Assembly (NCBI RefSeq): GCF_029714945.1
Contig: NZ_CP121634.1
Span: 9,259,001 to 9,323,000, forward strand
Direction: 5' to 3'
Length of the DNA stretch: 64,000 nt
From: Bradyrhizobium sp. CIAT3101
Lineage (GTDB): Bacteria > Pseudomonadota > Alphaproteobacteria > Rhizobiales > Xanthobacteraceae
Shown in pieces: positions 56,067 to 64,000 of the stretch. Under the pieces are notes generated by a model. The model worked only from the letters and a program-made list of their open reading frames with translations, ran no database searches and had not been told where the DNA came from. Both the position numbers and the translations under genes were made by a program. Each line of letters opens with the position of its first letter. The stretch's first letter is position 1.

Positions 56067-57764
56067 ATGATCGACGATCTCTGGTACAAGAACGCCATCA
56101 TCTATTGCCTCTCCGTCGGCACCTATATGGACGCCGATGGCGACGGTGTCGGCGATTTCAAGGGACTGTTGCGCCGGCTTGATTATCTGCACGGTCTCGG
56201 CATCACCACGATCTGGCTGATGCCGTTCCAGACCTCGCCGGGCCGCGATGACGGCTACGACATCGCCGATTATTACAGCGTCGATTCCCGCTACGGCACG
56301 CTCGGCGATTTCGTCGCGTTCACCCATGGCTGCAAGCAGCGCGGCATCCGCGTCATCATCGACCTCGTCGTCAACCACACCTCCGACCAGCATCACTGGT
56401 TCAAGGAAGCGCGCCGCGACAGGAACTCGCCCTATCGCGACTGGTATGTGTGGTCCGACAAGAAGCCGGCCAACGCCAACAAGGGCATGGTGTTTCCCGG
56501 CGTGCAGAAATCGACCTGGACGCGCGACAAGCACGCCGGCGCCTGGTTCTTCCACCGCTTCTACGATTTCCAGCCCGATCTCAACACGTCGAACCCGCAT
56601 GTGCAGGCGGAGATTTTGAAGATCATGGGCTTCTGGATCCAGCTCGGCGTCTCCGGCTTCCGCATGGACGCCGTGCCGTTCGTGATCTCGACCAAGGGCG
56701 CCAAGGTGACGAGGCCGGTCGAGCAGTACGACATGCTGCGCAGCTTCCGCGAATTCCTGCAATGGCGGGAGGGTGACGCGATCATCCTGGCCGAAGCCAA
56801 TGTGCTGCCGGAAACGGACATGGAGTATTTCGGCCGCGACGCAGACCGCATGCACATGATGTTCAACTTCCACGTCAACCAGCATCTGTTCTATGCGCTG
56901 GCTTCCGGCGACTCACGACCTCTGGCCAAGGCGTTGAAAGCGACAAAGCCACGGCCGGCTTCGGCGCAATGGGGCCTGTTCCTGCGCAATCACGACGAGC
57001 TCGATCTCGGACGCCTGACCAAGGCACAGCGCGAGACCGTGTTCAACGCATTTGGTCCCGACAAGGACATGCAGCTCTACGATCGCGGCATCCGCCGCAG
57101 GCTTGCGCCGATGCTCGGCGGCGATCGCAGGCGGCTCGAGCTTGCCTACAGCCTGATGTGCACGCTGCCGGGGACGCCCGTGATCCGCTACGGCGACGAG
57201 ATCGCGATGGGCGACGATCTCTCGCTGCCCGAACGCAACTGCGCGCGCACGCCGATGCAATGGTCGACCGAACCCAATGGCGGCTTCACCAAGAACAGCA
57301 AGCCGGCCAATCCCGTCATCGACACGGGGCCTTACGGCTACGAGCACGTCAACGTCGCCAGACAGCGGCGCGATCCGAATTCGATGCTGAACTGGACCGA
57401 GCGCATCGTCCGCATGCGCAAGGAGGTGCCCGAAATCGGCTGGGGCGACTTTGCGATCATCCCGACCCGCGATCCGGCCGTGTTCATCATCCGCTATGAC
57501 TGGCGCAGCAATTCGGTGCTGTTCGTGCATAACCTCGACGAGAAGCCGCGCGAGACGGCATTCTCGGCCGGCCTGCCCGGCGATGCCGGCGAGCACCTGA
57601 TCAACCTGCTCGCGGAAGACCACAGCCACGCCGACAAGCGCGGCCAGCACCGCATTGTGCTGGAGCCCTATGGCTATCGCTGGTACCGCGTCGGCGGGCT
57701 GGATTATTTGCTGAAGCGGAGCGATGTCGACGCGACGACGGTGAGGAAGGGGCGCACACGTTAG
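56067..57764 (+). CDS. GH13 alpha-amylase-family enzyme, trehalose synthase-like
   Basis: A 565-residue TIM-barrel enzyme. Conserved regions: DLVVNHTSDQHHWF, GFRMDAVPF (nucleophile D201), ILAEANVLP (acid/base E243) and LRNHDELDL (D310). The start DLWYKNAIIYCLSVGTYMDA resembles trehalose synthase (maltose-trehalose isomerase, GH13_16). A C-terminal maltokinase domain, often fused to such enzymes, is absent. It could instead hydrolyse alpha-glucans. It converges on the second GH13 gene. Confidence 0.86.
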   Translation: MIDDLWYKNAIIYCLSVGTYMDADGDGVGDFKGLLRRLDYLHGLGITTIWLMPFQTSPGRDDGYDIADYYSVDSRYGTLGDFVAFTHGCKQRGIRVIIDLVVNHTSDQHHWFKEARRDRNSPYRDWYVWSDKKPANANKGMVFPGVQKSTWTRDKHAGAWFFHRFYDFQPDLNTSNPHVQAEILKIMGFWIQLGVSGFRMDAVPFVISTKGAKVTRPVEQYDMLRSFREFLQWREGDAIILAEANVLPETDMEYFGRDADRMHMMFNFHVNQHLFYALASGDSRPLAKALKATKPRPASAQWGLFLRNHDELDLGRLTKAQRETVFNAFGPDKDMQLYDRGIRRRLAPMLGGDRRRLELAYSLMCTLPGTPVIRYGDEIAMGDDLSLPERNCARTPMQWSTEPNGGFTKNSKPANPVIDTGPYGYEHVNVARQRRDPNSMLNWTERIVRMRKEVPEIGWGDFAIIPTRDPAVFIIRYDWRSNSVLFVHNLDEKPRETAFSAGLPGDAGEHLINLLAEDHSHADKRGQHRIVLEPYGYRWYRVGGLDYLLKRSDVDATTVRKGRTR

Positions 57765-57778
57765 CCGCACACACCGTC

Positions 57779-57925
57779 GTCGTCCCGGCGAAGGCCGGGA
57801 CCCATAACCACTGGGCGACATTTGGCGAAGACTCGTCGTTCGGTACTCCGACCAATCGCGACAGATGGATCACGCGGTATGGGTCCCGGCCCCCCGTGCG
57901 CAATTGCGCACTAGGCCGGGACGAC
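57779..57925. repeat. Inverted pair of family A palindromes with nested 16-bp palindrome
   Basis: GTCGTCCCGGCGAAGGCCGG to CCATAACC and, inverted, TATGGGTCCCGGCC to GGCCGGGACGAC. The right unit holds the perfect palindrome GTGCGCAATTGCGCAC at 57896-57911. It lies between the convergent GH13 genes. Confidence 0.8.
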
Positions 57926-57959
57926 ACTGGAGAACGACGCTAACGCCTTACCCTTCCGT

Positions 57960-59561
57960 TCAGGCCGGCGGCTCGATGATCACACCCTCATTGCCCCGCA
58001 AATCCAGCACGCCCTCCAGCCGCTCGCCCTCGCGATCCAGGAACGTCGACAGCAGGATCTCGCTGCCGAAACGGATCGCGCTGGTGGTGACCGCGATCGG
58101 CTCGGGGCCGAGATTGAGCACGATGATGAGCGTCCTGTCCTCGGCCTCGCGGCGATAGACCAGCAGATCGCCTTGCGCGGCGATCGGATGATAGTCGCCG
58201 GCGACCAGCGCGGGTGAATTCTTCCGCAACTCAATCAGGCGCTTGTACAGGCTCAGGATCGAGCGCGTGTCGGCCTCGAGGTTGACGACGTTTTCGTGGA
58301 TGTGATCCTCCGGCAGCGGCAGCCACGGCCTCGCTTCCGAGAAGCCGGAGAAATCGGACGAATCCCATTGCATCGGCGTGCGGCAGCCGTCGCGCCCCAC
58401 CCCGATGCCGGGCACGTTTTTCTCGAACGGGTCCTGCACATCCTCGGGCGCGATCGCGAGCTGATGCATGCCGATCTCGTCGCCGTAATAGAGCGTGGGC
58501 GTACCGCGCAAGGTCAGCAGCAGCATCGCGGCGACACGGGCCTGCTCCGGCCCGACGCGGCTGGCGACGCGCGGGCGATCGTGATTGCCGAGCACCCAGT
58601 TCGGCCACGCGCCCCTGGGCAGCGCCTTCTCGTAGTCATCGATGATCTTTTCGATCGAGCGCGCACTCCAGAAGGTCGAGAGCAGCGCGAAATTGAACGG
58701 CATCTGCGCGCCGGTGAGATCGTTGCCGTAATAGGCCATCAGACGATGCAGCGGCAGATAGACCTCGCCGATCAGCACGCGCGCGCCAAAGGCATCGGTG
58801 ACGCGCCGCATCTCGGCGATGACATCGAACACCTCCGGCTGGTCGGTGGAATATTGGGTGAGGATTCTTTCGTTCGGCGGCCGCCCCTCGACATAATGCG
58901 GGTTGGGCGGATTGTCGCGGAACTCGGCATCCTTGATCAGGTGCCAGATCACGTCGACGCGAAAGCCGTCGACGCCCTTCTCCAGCCAGAACCGCATCAC
59001 GTCGTAGATCGCGGCGCGCACCTCCGGATTGCGCCAGTTCAGGTCGGGCTGCTGCGCGAGGAAGGCGTGGTAGTAGTATTGGCCGGTCGCGGCGTCGACC
59101 TGCCATGCGCTGCCGCCGAACTCGGACAGCCAGTTGTTCGGGACGCCGCCATCGGGGGCCGGATCGCGCCAGATGTACCAGTCGCGCTTGGGATTATCGC
59201 GCGAGGCGCGGCTCTCGATGAACCATGAATGCTGGTCGGAGGTGTGGTTCGGCACGAGGTCGAGGATCAGCTTCAGACCATGGTCATGCGCGGCCGCGAG
59301 CAGCGCATCGAAATCGGCCATCGTGCCGAACAGCGGATCGATGCCGGTATAGTCGGAGATGTCATAGCCGAAATCGGCCATCGGCGACGGGAAGACCGGC
59401 GACAGCCAGATCGCGTCGACGCCGAGCGATTTCACGTAAGCAAGACGCCGCAAAATGCCGGCGAGATCGCCAACGCCGTCGCCGTCACTGTCCTGAAAGG
59501 AGCGCGGATAGATCTGATAGAAGATGCCGTCGCGCCACCAGTTCTCGCTGCCCTGAGCCAT
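57960..59561 (-). CDS. GH13 alpha-glucosidase / oligo-1,6-glucosidase family
   Basis: A 533-residue enzyme. Conserved regions: DLVPNHTSDQHSWF, GFRVDVIWH (nucleophile D203), VLIGEVYLP (acid/base E266), LGNHDRPR (D328). The long stretch WWRDGIFYQIYPRSFQDSDG is typical of alpha-glucosidases (EC 3.2.1.20). It has no signal peptide, so it acts on cytosolic maltose, trehalose breakdown products or sucrose. ATG 59561 is chosen over TTG 59627. Confidence 0.92.
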   Translation of the reverse strand: MAQGSENWWRDGIFYQIYPRSFQDSDGDGVGDLAGILRRLAYVKSLGVDAIWLSPVFPSPMADFGYDISDYTGIDPLFGTMADFDALLAAAHDHGLKLILDLVPNHTSDQHSWFIESRASRDNPKRDWYIWRDPAPDGGVPNNWLSEFGGSAWQVDAATGQYYYHAFLAQQPDLNWRNPEVRAAIYDVMRFWLEKGVDGFRVDVIWHLIKDAEFRDNPPNPHYVEGRPPNERILTQYSTDQPEVFDVIAEMRRVTDAFGARVLIGEVYLPLHRLMAYYGNDLTGAQMPFNFALLSTFWSARSIEKIIDDYEKALPRGAWPNWVLGNHDRPRVASRVGPEQARVAAMLLLTLRGTPTLYYGDEIGMHQLAIAPEDVQDPFEKNVPGIGVGRDGCRTPMQWDSSDFSGFSEARPWLPLPEDHIHENVVNLEADTRSILSLYKRLIELRKNSPALVAGDYHPIAAQGDLLVYRREAEDRTLIIVLNLGPEPIAVTTSAIRFGSEILLSTFLDREGERLEGVLDLRGNEGVIIEPPA

Positions 59562-59734
59562 CTCGGAAACCCCACCCGGAAATCTGTGCCTCGCGCGAGA
59601 GAACGCGGAAGCAACGTCCCGGTTCAAACCAGCAGCCGAATTGGGACGGCCGTGTGACGGCGGGGGCGGCTGTTCCGCCGGCGGACCACGACTATTTTGC
59701 TTGGCGGCGCAGCAAAAATCGGCATTGTGGCGCC

Positions 59735-60406
59735 ATGACCGAGCAAAGCGACACCCAACAGGCCAAGGCCGGCGCGATCATCGTCCCCGTGACGCCGTTC
59801 GAGCAGAATTGCACCATCATCTGGGACGAGCCCGGCAAGAAGGCCGTGGTGATCGACCCCGGCGGCGACGTGCCGAAGATCCTCGAGGCGATCAAGCAGA
59901 CCGGTGTCACCGTCGAGAAGATCTGGCTGACCCACGGCCACATCGACCATGTCGGCGGCGCGGCCGAATTGCGCGATGCGCTGAAGGTGCCGATCGAGGG
60001 TCCGCATGTCGCGGACAAATACCTGCTCGACAGCGTCGTCGAGAGCGGCGCGCGCTTCGGCATGACGGGCGGGCGCAATTTCGAGCCGGACCGCTGGCTC
60101 GACGAGGGCGACACCGTCTCGATCGGCGCGTTGAAATTCGACATCCTGCATTGCCCCGGCCACTCGCCGGGCAGCGTGGTGTTCTTCAACAAGGATCTGC
60201 GCTTTGCCCATGTCGGCGACGTCTTGTTCGCGGGCTCGGTCGGGCGCACCGATCTGCCCGGCGGCAGTCACGCCACGCTGATCAACTCGATCATGACGAA
60301 GCTGCTGCCGCTCGGCGACGATGTCGGCTTCATCTGCGGCCACGGCGCCGGTTCGAGCATCGGCCAGGAGCGGATGACCAATCCGTTCATCACCGGCGAG
60401 ATGTGA
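59735..60406 (+). CDS. MBL-fold metallo-hydrolase, glyoxalase II-like
   Basis: A 223-residue metallo-beta-lactamase-fold hydrolase. The metal motif is LTHGHIDHVGG; further ligands are in HCPGHSPGSVVFF, HVGDVLFAG and ICGHGAGSSIG. The length and motif order match the YcbL-type hydroxyacylglutathione hydrolases rather than true beta-lactamases. ATG 59735 is chosen; the frame is open far upstream only through antisense of the GH13 gene. Confidence 0.92.
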   Translation: MTEQSDTQQAKAGAIIVPVTPFEQNCTIIWDEPGKKAVVIDPGGDVPKILEAIKQTGVTVEKIWLTHGHIDHVGGAAELRDALKVPIEGPHVADKYLLDSVVESGARFGMTGGRNFEPDRWLDEGDTVSIGALKFDILHCPGHSPGSVVFFNKDLRFAHVGDVLFAGSVGRTDLPGGSHATLINSIMTKLLPLGDDVGFICGHGAGSSIGQERMTNPFITGEM

Positions 60407-60409
60407 GTT

Positions 60410-60775
60410 TTATTCCGCGGCGTCTGCGAGCGCCGCGGTCTCGCCGAGATTGCGCTCGCCCCACTCGCGGATCGCGGCGACCACTGGCACAAAGCTCTTG
60501 CCCTTGCGGGTCAGGCGATACTCGACCTTCGGCGGCACCTCGCCAAAATCCTTGCGGTCGATCAGTCCGCTCGCGGTCAGGGCTTTGAGCTCGCGGCTGA
60601 GCACGCGCGGGGTGATCTCCGCGCTGCCTGACGTGCCGCGCAGCAAGCCGCTGCGGATCTCGCCATAGCGGCGCGGGCCGTCCTTGAGATCCCAGACGAT
60701 GCGCAGCTTGTACTTGCCGCTGATCATCTTTTGAAAGGCTGCGACCGGACAGGCGCGCACGGGAGCTTTTGCCAT
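60410..60775 (-). CDS. HxlR-family transcriptional regulator
   Basis: A 121-residue winged-helix protein: KMISGKYKLRIVWDLKDGPR, RYGEIRSGLLRGTSGSAEIT, then VLSRELKALTASGLIDRKDF and VEYRLTRKGKSF. The Cys at residue 9 lies where HxlR proteins carry the aldehyde- or quinone-reactive Cys. Divergent from a small barrel protein, which it probably controls. It ends three bases after the MBL gene (convergent). Confidence 0.88.
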   Translation of the reverse strand: MAKAPVRACPVAAFQKMISGKYKLRIVWDLKDGPRRYGEIRSGLLRGTSGSAEITPRVLSRELKALTASGLIDRKDFGEVPPKVEYRLTRKGKSFVPVVAAIREWGERNLGETAALADAAE

Positions 60776-60880
60776 GTCGTCTCCTCCCCTTTTTGTTCTG
60801 ACGCGTTTTCTTGACGCGAACCGGGATCCACTTCGCTTGAAAACGCTACGGCAGGAAGGATAGGAGCAACGGCGAAAAAG

Positions 60881-60906
60881 TCCATACTATCAATTTTGTC
60901 CGTACT
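60881..60906. promoter_or_regulatory. Direct repeat in the HxlR divergon
   Basis: GTCCATAC (60881-60888) and GTCCGTAC (60899-60906) repeat at an 18-bp period, with an AT-rich spacer, in the 186-bp gap between the HxlR and barrel-protein genes. This spacing would suit a dimeric winged-helix repressor. The rest of the gap shows nothing. Confidence 0.4.
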
Positions 60907-60961
60907 TGCAGGATGGCTCACAAGCCGCAGATGATGGTGCACAGCGAACAGGGAGCGTCAC

Positions 60962-61267
60962 ATGAAGCACTTCATGATCAAGTACGAATTCAAGAACGGC
61001 ACGACGGAGGCCTGGCACCAGGAGATCGGCCGCTTCATCAAGGCGATCGACAACGATCCGGAGCTGAAAGGGCGGATCGGCTACCGCGTCCTGAAGAACC
61101 GCGACGACGGCCATTACTTCCATCTCGCCAGCGTCACTGATGAGGCCGCGCAGAAGACGCTGCAGTCGCGCGACTTCTTCAAGGCCTATGCGGAAATGAC
61201 GCGGAAGGTGGCGGCCGGCGGCGAGGTGACGGCGACGCCGATCGAGATGATCGACGCGACGGCCTGA
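60962..61267 (+). CDS. Small dimeric alpha/beta-barrel-type protein, hypothetical
   Basis: A 101-residue protein. MKHFMIKYEFKNGTTEAWHQ and ASVTDEAAQKTLQSRDFFKA suggest the ABM/YgiN-like barrel fold, which fits an enzyme of reactive small molecules. No catalytic residue can be named. It is divergent from an HxlR regulator, as expected for a repressor-target pair. GGGAGCGTCAC precedes ATG 60962. Confidence 0.75.
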   Translation: MKHFMIKYEFKNGTTEAWHQEIGRFIKAIDNDPELKGRIGYRVLKNRDDGHYFHLASVTDEAAQKTLQSRDFFKAYAEMTRKVAAGGEVTATPIEMIDATA

Positions 61268-61268
61268 C

Positions 61269-62426
61269 CTACTTCATCAATCCCGCAGCCGACAGCGCGC
61301 GCGTGATGATCTGGCCGAGATCGAAACCCCGGGATTGCTCGCGCTTCGGCTCGGCCTGTTCGTCAGCGACCTTCGCACGGATGGTGCGGGCAAGATGTGG
61401 CGCGGGCGAACGCGCCAACTTGGCGTCGGCCTTCTTCGCGTCCTGAACCCAGCCGGTGAGACCGAAGAACTTTGCGATGTGATAGGACGAGGAAATGCCG
61501 GCCTCGATCAGGAACGCGCCTTCGACGCCGTAGCGCTGATCGTTGTCGGCAAGGCCCAGCGGCGTGCCGTGCGCCATCCCGGTGATGGCGTAGAATTCGA
61601 CCAGCGTCTCGCCGTCCTTGTTCCACCATGCCTGGCGCGGATAGCCGTCGACATTGGTCTCGGCCATCGGCGCCATCGGCAGATCGTGCAGATCGAGCCA
61701 CTGCTTGACGATCTCGTTGGCATTGCCGGGATTGACGGTGCGATCGGCGCTGCCGTGCCACACCGACACCTTCGGCCAGGGCCCGCGATGATGGGACGCC
61801 CGCCGCACGAAATCGCCGAGCTCGCGCTCGGGCCGCGCTGGGGAATGGAACATGCCGTCCAGCGCTTCGCGCAGATTCGACGCGATGCCGTAAGGAAGGC
61901 CCGCGATGATCGCGCCGGCCGCGAACACTTCCGGATAGGTCGCGAGCATCACCGAGGCCATGCCGCCGCCGGCGGAGAGACCGGTGATGAAGATGCGCCG
62001 GGGATCGATCCGGTGCGCCCCGACCATATGCGCGATCATCTCGCGGATCGAACGCGCCTCGCCGCTTTCGCGCGCGGTGTCTTCCGGATTGAACCAGTTG
62101 AAGCAGGTGTTGCCGTTGTTGACGCGCTGCTGCTCGGGCATCACCAGCGCAAAGCCGTAGTGGCGCGCGAGCGTCGACCAGCCTGCGCCGAGATCGTAAG
62201 CCGCTGCCGTCTGGCCGCAGCCGTGCAGCACGACGACGAGCGCGCGCGGCTTCTGCAATTGCGCCGGCACGAACGCGAACATGCGCAAGGCGCCGGGATT
62301 GTCACCGAAGTCCGTGACTTCCTGCAGCGGGCTGGACGCGTCGGTGCTCACGCCAAAATCGGGCAAGCGCAGACCATCCATCCTTGGCAGATGTCTCAAG
62401 AGGTCGACATTACGGGCTAGCGACAC
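61269..62426 (-). CDS. PHB-depolymerase-family esterase (LpqC/PHB_depoly type)
   Basis: A 385-residue alpha/beta hydrolase. The oxyanion region ALVVVLHGCGQTAAAY, nucleophile elbow ITGLSAGGGMASVMLA, acid VWHGSADRTVNPGNA and late His in ITGMAHGTPLG identify PF10503 esterases. Start choice: GTG 62426 (reading MSLARNVD) with AGGAA upstream; TTG 62453 is weaker. No signal peptide is seen, which is unlike secreted PHB depolymerases, so the substrate may be a short ester or feruloyl-type compound. Confidence 0.87.
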   Translation of the reverse strand: MSLARNVDLLRHLPRMDGLRLPDFGVSTDASSPLQEVTDFGDNPGALRMFAFVPAQLQKPRALVVVLHGCGQTAAAYDLGAGWSTLARHYGFALVMPEQQRVNNGNTCFNWFNPEDTARESGEARSIREMIAHMVGAHRIDPRRIFITGLSAGGGMASVMLATYPEVFAAGAIIAGLPYGIASNLREALDGMFHSPARPERELGDFVRRASHHRGPWPKVSVWHGSADRTVNPGNANEIVKQWLDLHDLPMAPMAETNVDGYPRQAWWNKDGETLVEFYAITGMAHGTPLGLADNDQRYGVEGAFLIEAGISSSYHIAKFFGLTGWVQDAKKADAKLARSPAPHLARTIRAKVADEQAEPKREQSRGFDLGQIITRALSAAGLMK

Positions 62427-62567
62427 GGCAAATTCCTGGTGGGCGGCTTTCAACGTTTACCCAGACCAGATAGTTGCTGCAGTGCAAAATGAAAAGACCG
62501 TGTGCTTTCGGCCCCGCGCGAATCGCGCAAAAACCCGCAGATTTCCGCACGTATTAACCGCAGTGCC

Positions 62568-63980
62568 TCAACTTCGTGCAGATGCGCGGCGCATCCACGT
62601 CAGGAATGCGGCGCAGATCATGATTAACGCCGCAAACAGCGCGAGCGAGGCGAGAAAACCTGCGCGCGCTGATTGCAACGATTCGATTGCGAAGAACACC
62701 GCGCCGATTGCGGCCACTCCGGCCGCATTTCCGATCTGCGCAATGGTGCCGTACATGCCGGACGCCGAGCCTGCCGCGACAGGTTTGACGGTCGACAGCA
62801 CGGCGCCCGAGAGCGGCGCCATCACCAGGCCCTGGCCATAGCCGAAGATGAGCATGACGAGCGCGAACGCGAGCGGCGGTGGCGCCTCGATCAAGTCTGC
62901 GAGAAGCGCGAGCGCGGCAAGGCCCGCGATCTGCAACGCGCAGCCCTCGATCAACACCTTGGTGCCGCGATGCTTCGCGCGCGCGCCGCTGTGGCGCGAC
63001 GCCACGACGAAGGCGAGTGCGAGCGGAACGAAGGCGAGGCCGGCGGCGAGCGGCACAATCTTCAGGCCGCGCTGCATGAACAGCGTCATCACCAGATAGA
63101 ACGAGAGATTGGCGACGAAGAAGAAGAAAGCGGCGCCGAGCCCGCGCAGGAAAGCGGTATCCGCCAGCAGCGTCAGATCGATCAGCGGCATGCCGCCCGC
63201 GCGGGCGACCGTGTGCTCGAGCCTTGGGAATGCTGCGAGGATCACCCCGCCGATCGCCATCGCCACCCACAGCCACGGCGCCCAGCCGAGATCGTGACAG
63301 AACAGCAGCGGGCCGATCAGGCACAACAGCCCCGCGAACAGCACGAGGCTGCCCCTGATGTCGAGCCTGGTGCCGGCCCGGCGCGGCACAGTCGGCATGA
63401 TCCGCCATGCCGCGACAGCGATGACGAGCCCGCAGGGCACGTTGACGAAGAACACCGCGCGCCAGCCGGTGTGCGCGAGGTCGATCGTGACCAACAATCC
63501 GCCGAGCAGAAAGCCCGCAGCGCCCGCGAGCCCGAGCACGATGCCGTAGACGCCGAAGGCGCGATTGCGCGATTCGTCGGTGAAGAGCAGATGCAGCGTC
63601 GCCAGCACCTGCGGCACCATCAGCGCAGCGGTCGCGCCTTGCGCCAGTCGGGCGAGGATCAGCTCCGCGCCCGATTGCGCCAGCCCGCACCACAGCGAGG
63701 TCGCCGTGAAGCCGAGCACGCCGGCGAGAAACACGTTCCTGGTGCCGTGGATGTCGCCGAGGCGGCCGCCGGTCACCACCAGCGTCGCATAAGCAATCAG
63801 ATATATCGCGATAACGGACTCGATCTGTGCCGGCGTCGCGTGCAGGTCGACCGCGATGGTGGGAATGGCGACATTCACGATGAAGGCGTCGACGCCGAAC
63901 ATGAACTGCGCGGCGACGACGATCGCCAGCACCCACCAGCGACGAGTCGAATCGACGGGCTTTGTGACGGTTTGATGCAT
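62568..63980 (-). CDS. DHA2-family MFS transporter
   Basis: A 470-residue exporter with 14 predicted helices. DHA2 motifs: QFMFGVDAFIVNVAIPTIAV in helix 1, GGRLGDIHGTRN (motif A), GVYGIVLGLAGAAGFLLGG (motif C) and ITTLDHTGWRAVFFVNVP-like sequence. It is not linked to a regulator or adaptor in this window. Likely a drug or metabolite exporter. ATG 63980 is near the window end; no upstream gene is visible. Confidence 0.9.
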   Translation of the reverse strand: MHQTVTKPVDSTRRWWVLAIVVAAQFMFGVDAFIVNVAIPTIAVDLHATPAQIESVIAIYLIAYATLVVTGGRLGDIHGTRNVFLAGVLGFTATSLWCGLAQSGAELILARLAQGATAALMVPQVLATLHLLFTDESRNRAFGVYGIVLGLAGAAGFLLGGLLVTIDLAHTGWRAVFFVNVPCGLVIAVAAWRIMPTVPRRAGTRLDIRGSLVLFAGLLCLIGPLLFCHDLGWAPWLWVAMAIGGVILAAFPRLEHTVARAGGMPLIDLTLLADTAFLRGLGAAFFFFVANLSFYLVMTLFMQRGLKIVPLAAGLAFVPLALAFVVASRHSGARAKHRGTKVLIEGCALQIAGLAALALLADLIEAPPPLAFALVMLIFGYGQGLVMAPLSGAVLSTVKPVAAGSASGMYGTIAQIGNAAGVAAIGAVFFAIESLQSARAGFLASLALFAALIMICAAFLTWMRRASARS

Positions 63981-64000
63981 TTTCGCGCGCGCCTTCCGCG

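Overview
The window is a GC-rich stretch of chromosome from an alphaproteobacterium, most probably Bradyrhizobium or a close relative in the Nitrobacteraceae. This is inferred from the RegSR redox two-component pair, an MmcB-type repair nuclease, a His-rich Zur-like Fur protein, GlnD, PHA depolymerases, GrlR-like domains and several families of intergenic palindromes typical of that group. About 57 protein genes are supported. I saw no rRNA, tRNA, CRISPR array, transposase or prophage. Many starts were moved inward from the longest reading frame because a ribosome-binding site, signal peptide or intergenic repeat showed the longer frame to be wrong.

Layout. 0-6.3 kb: two c-di-GMP proteins (four PAS-GGDEF-EAL; PAS-degenerate GGDEF-EAL) around a MarR/monooxygenase divergon. 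6.3-20.3 kb: housekeeping and envelope genes (rpmF, mtgA, a polyprenyl synthase, a caspase-like protease, a GFA protein with a probable frameshift, a class A beta-lactamase, a Na+/H+ antiporter, a cell-wall amidase, a TauD/TfdA dioxygenase, ispG, a DMT exporter, a Zur-like regulator). 20.4-23.6 kb: a MarR-EmrA-EmrB efflux operon. 23.7-28.5 kb: an aromatic-degradation block (pcaF, a hydroxyquinol-type dioxygenase, pcaH, pcaG, a kinase-like protein). 28.7-41.5 kb: mutS and glnD, with a soluble triple-PAS chemoreceptor, a double GrlR-domain protein, a membrane protein, OsmC and a sulfonate-type ABC transporter between them. 41.5-46 kb: ogt, DUF1304, twin orphan solute-binding proteins and DUF1330. 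46-53 kb: PBP1A, a YgjP-like metallopeptidase, phaZ and an ABC-2 exporter. 53-55 kb: regS-regR. 55-64 kb: mmcB, two convergent GH13 enzymes, an MBL hydrolase, an HxlR divergon, a PHB-depolymerase-like esterase and an MFS drug exporter.

How the genes work together. Signalling genes (c-di-GMP, chemotaxis, RegSR redox control, GlnD nitrogen control) sit beside nutrient uptake (sulfonates, branched-chain-type ligands), aromatic catabolism feeding the beta-ketoadipate pathway, and storage polymer or osmolyte metabolism (PHA, alpha-glucans or trehalose). Transporter genes and small repressor/enzyme divergons suggest detoxification of soil chemicals.

I found no clearly new multi-gene system. The most notable points are: an EAL protein whose GGDEF half has lost its active site but kept the inhibitory c-di-GMP site; the double GrlR protein; the aromatic block combining two ring-cleavage routes; the twin binding proteins with duplicated leaders; a near-perfect RegR-box-like palindrome in the regS-regR gap; a possible small RNA with a clean intrinsic terminator near 49.5 kb; and at least five families of palindromic repeats, two copies of which lie inside ABC-transporter operons.
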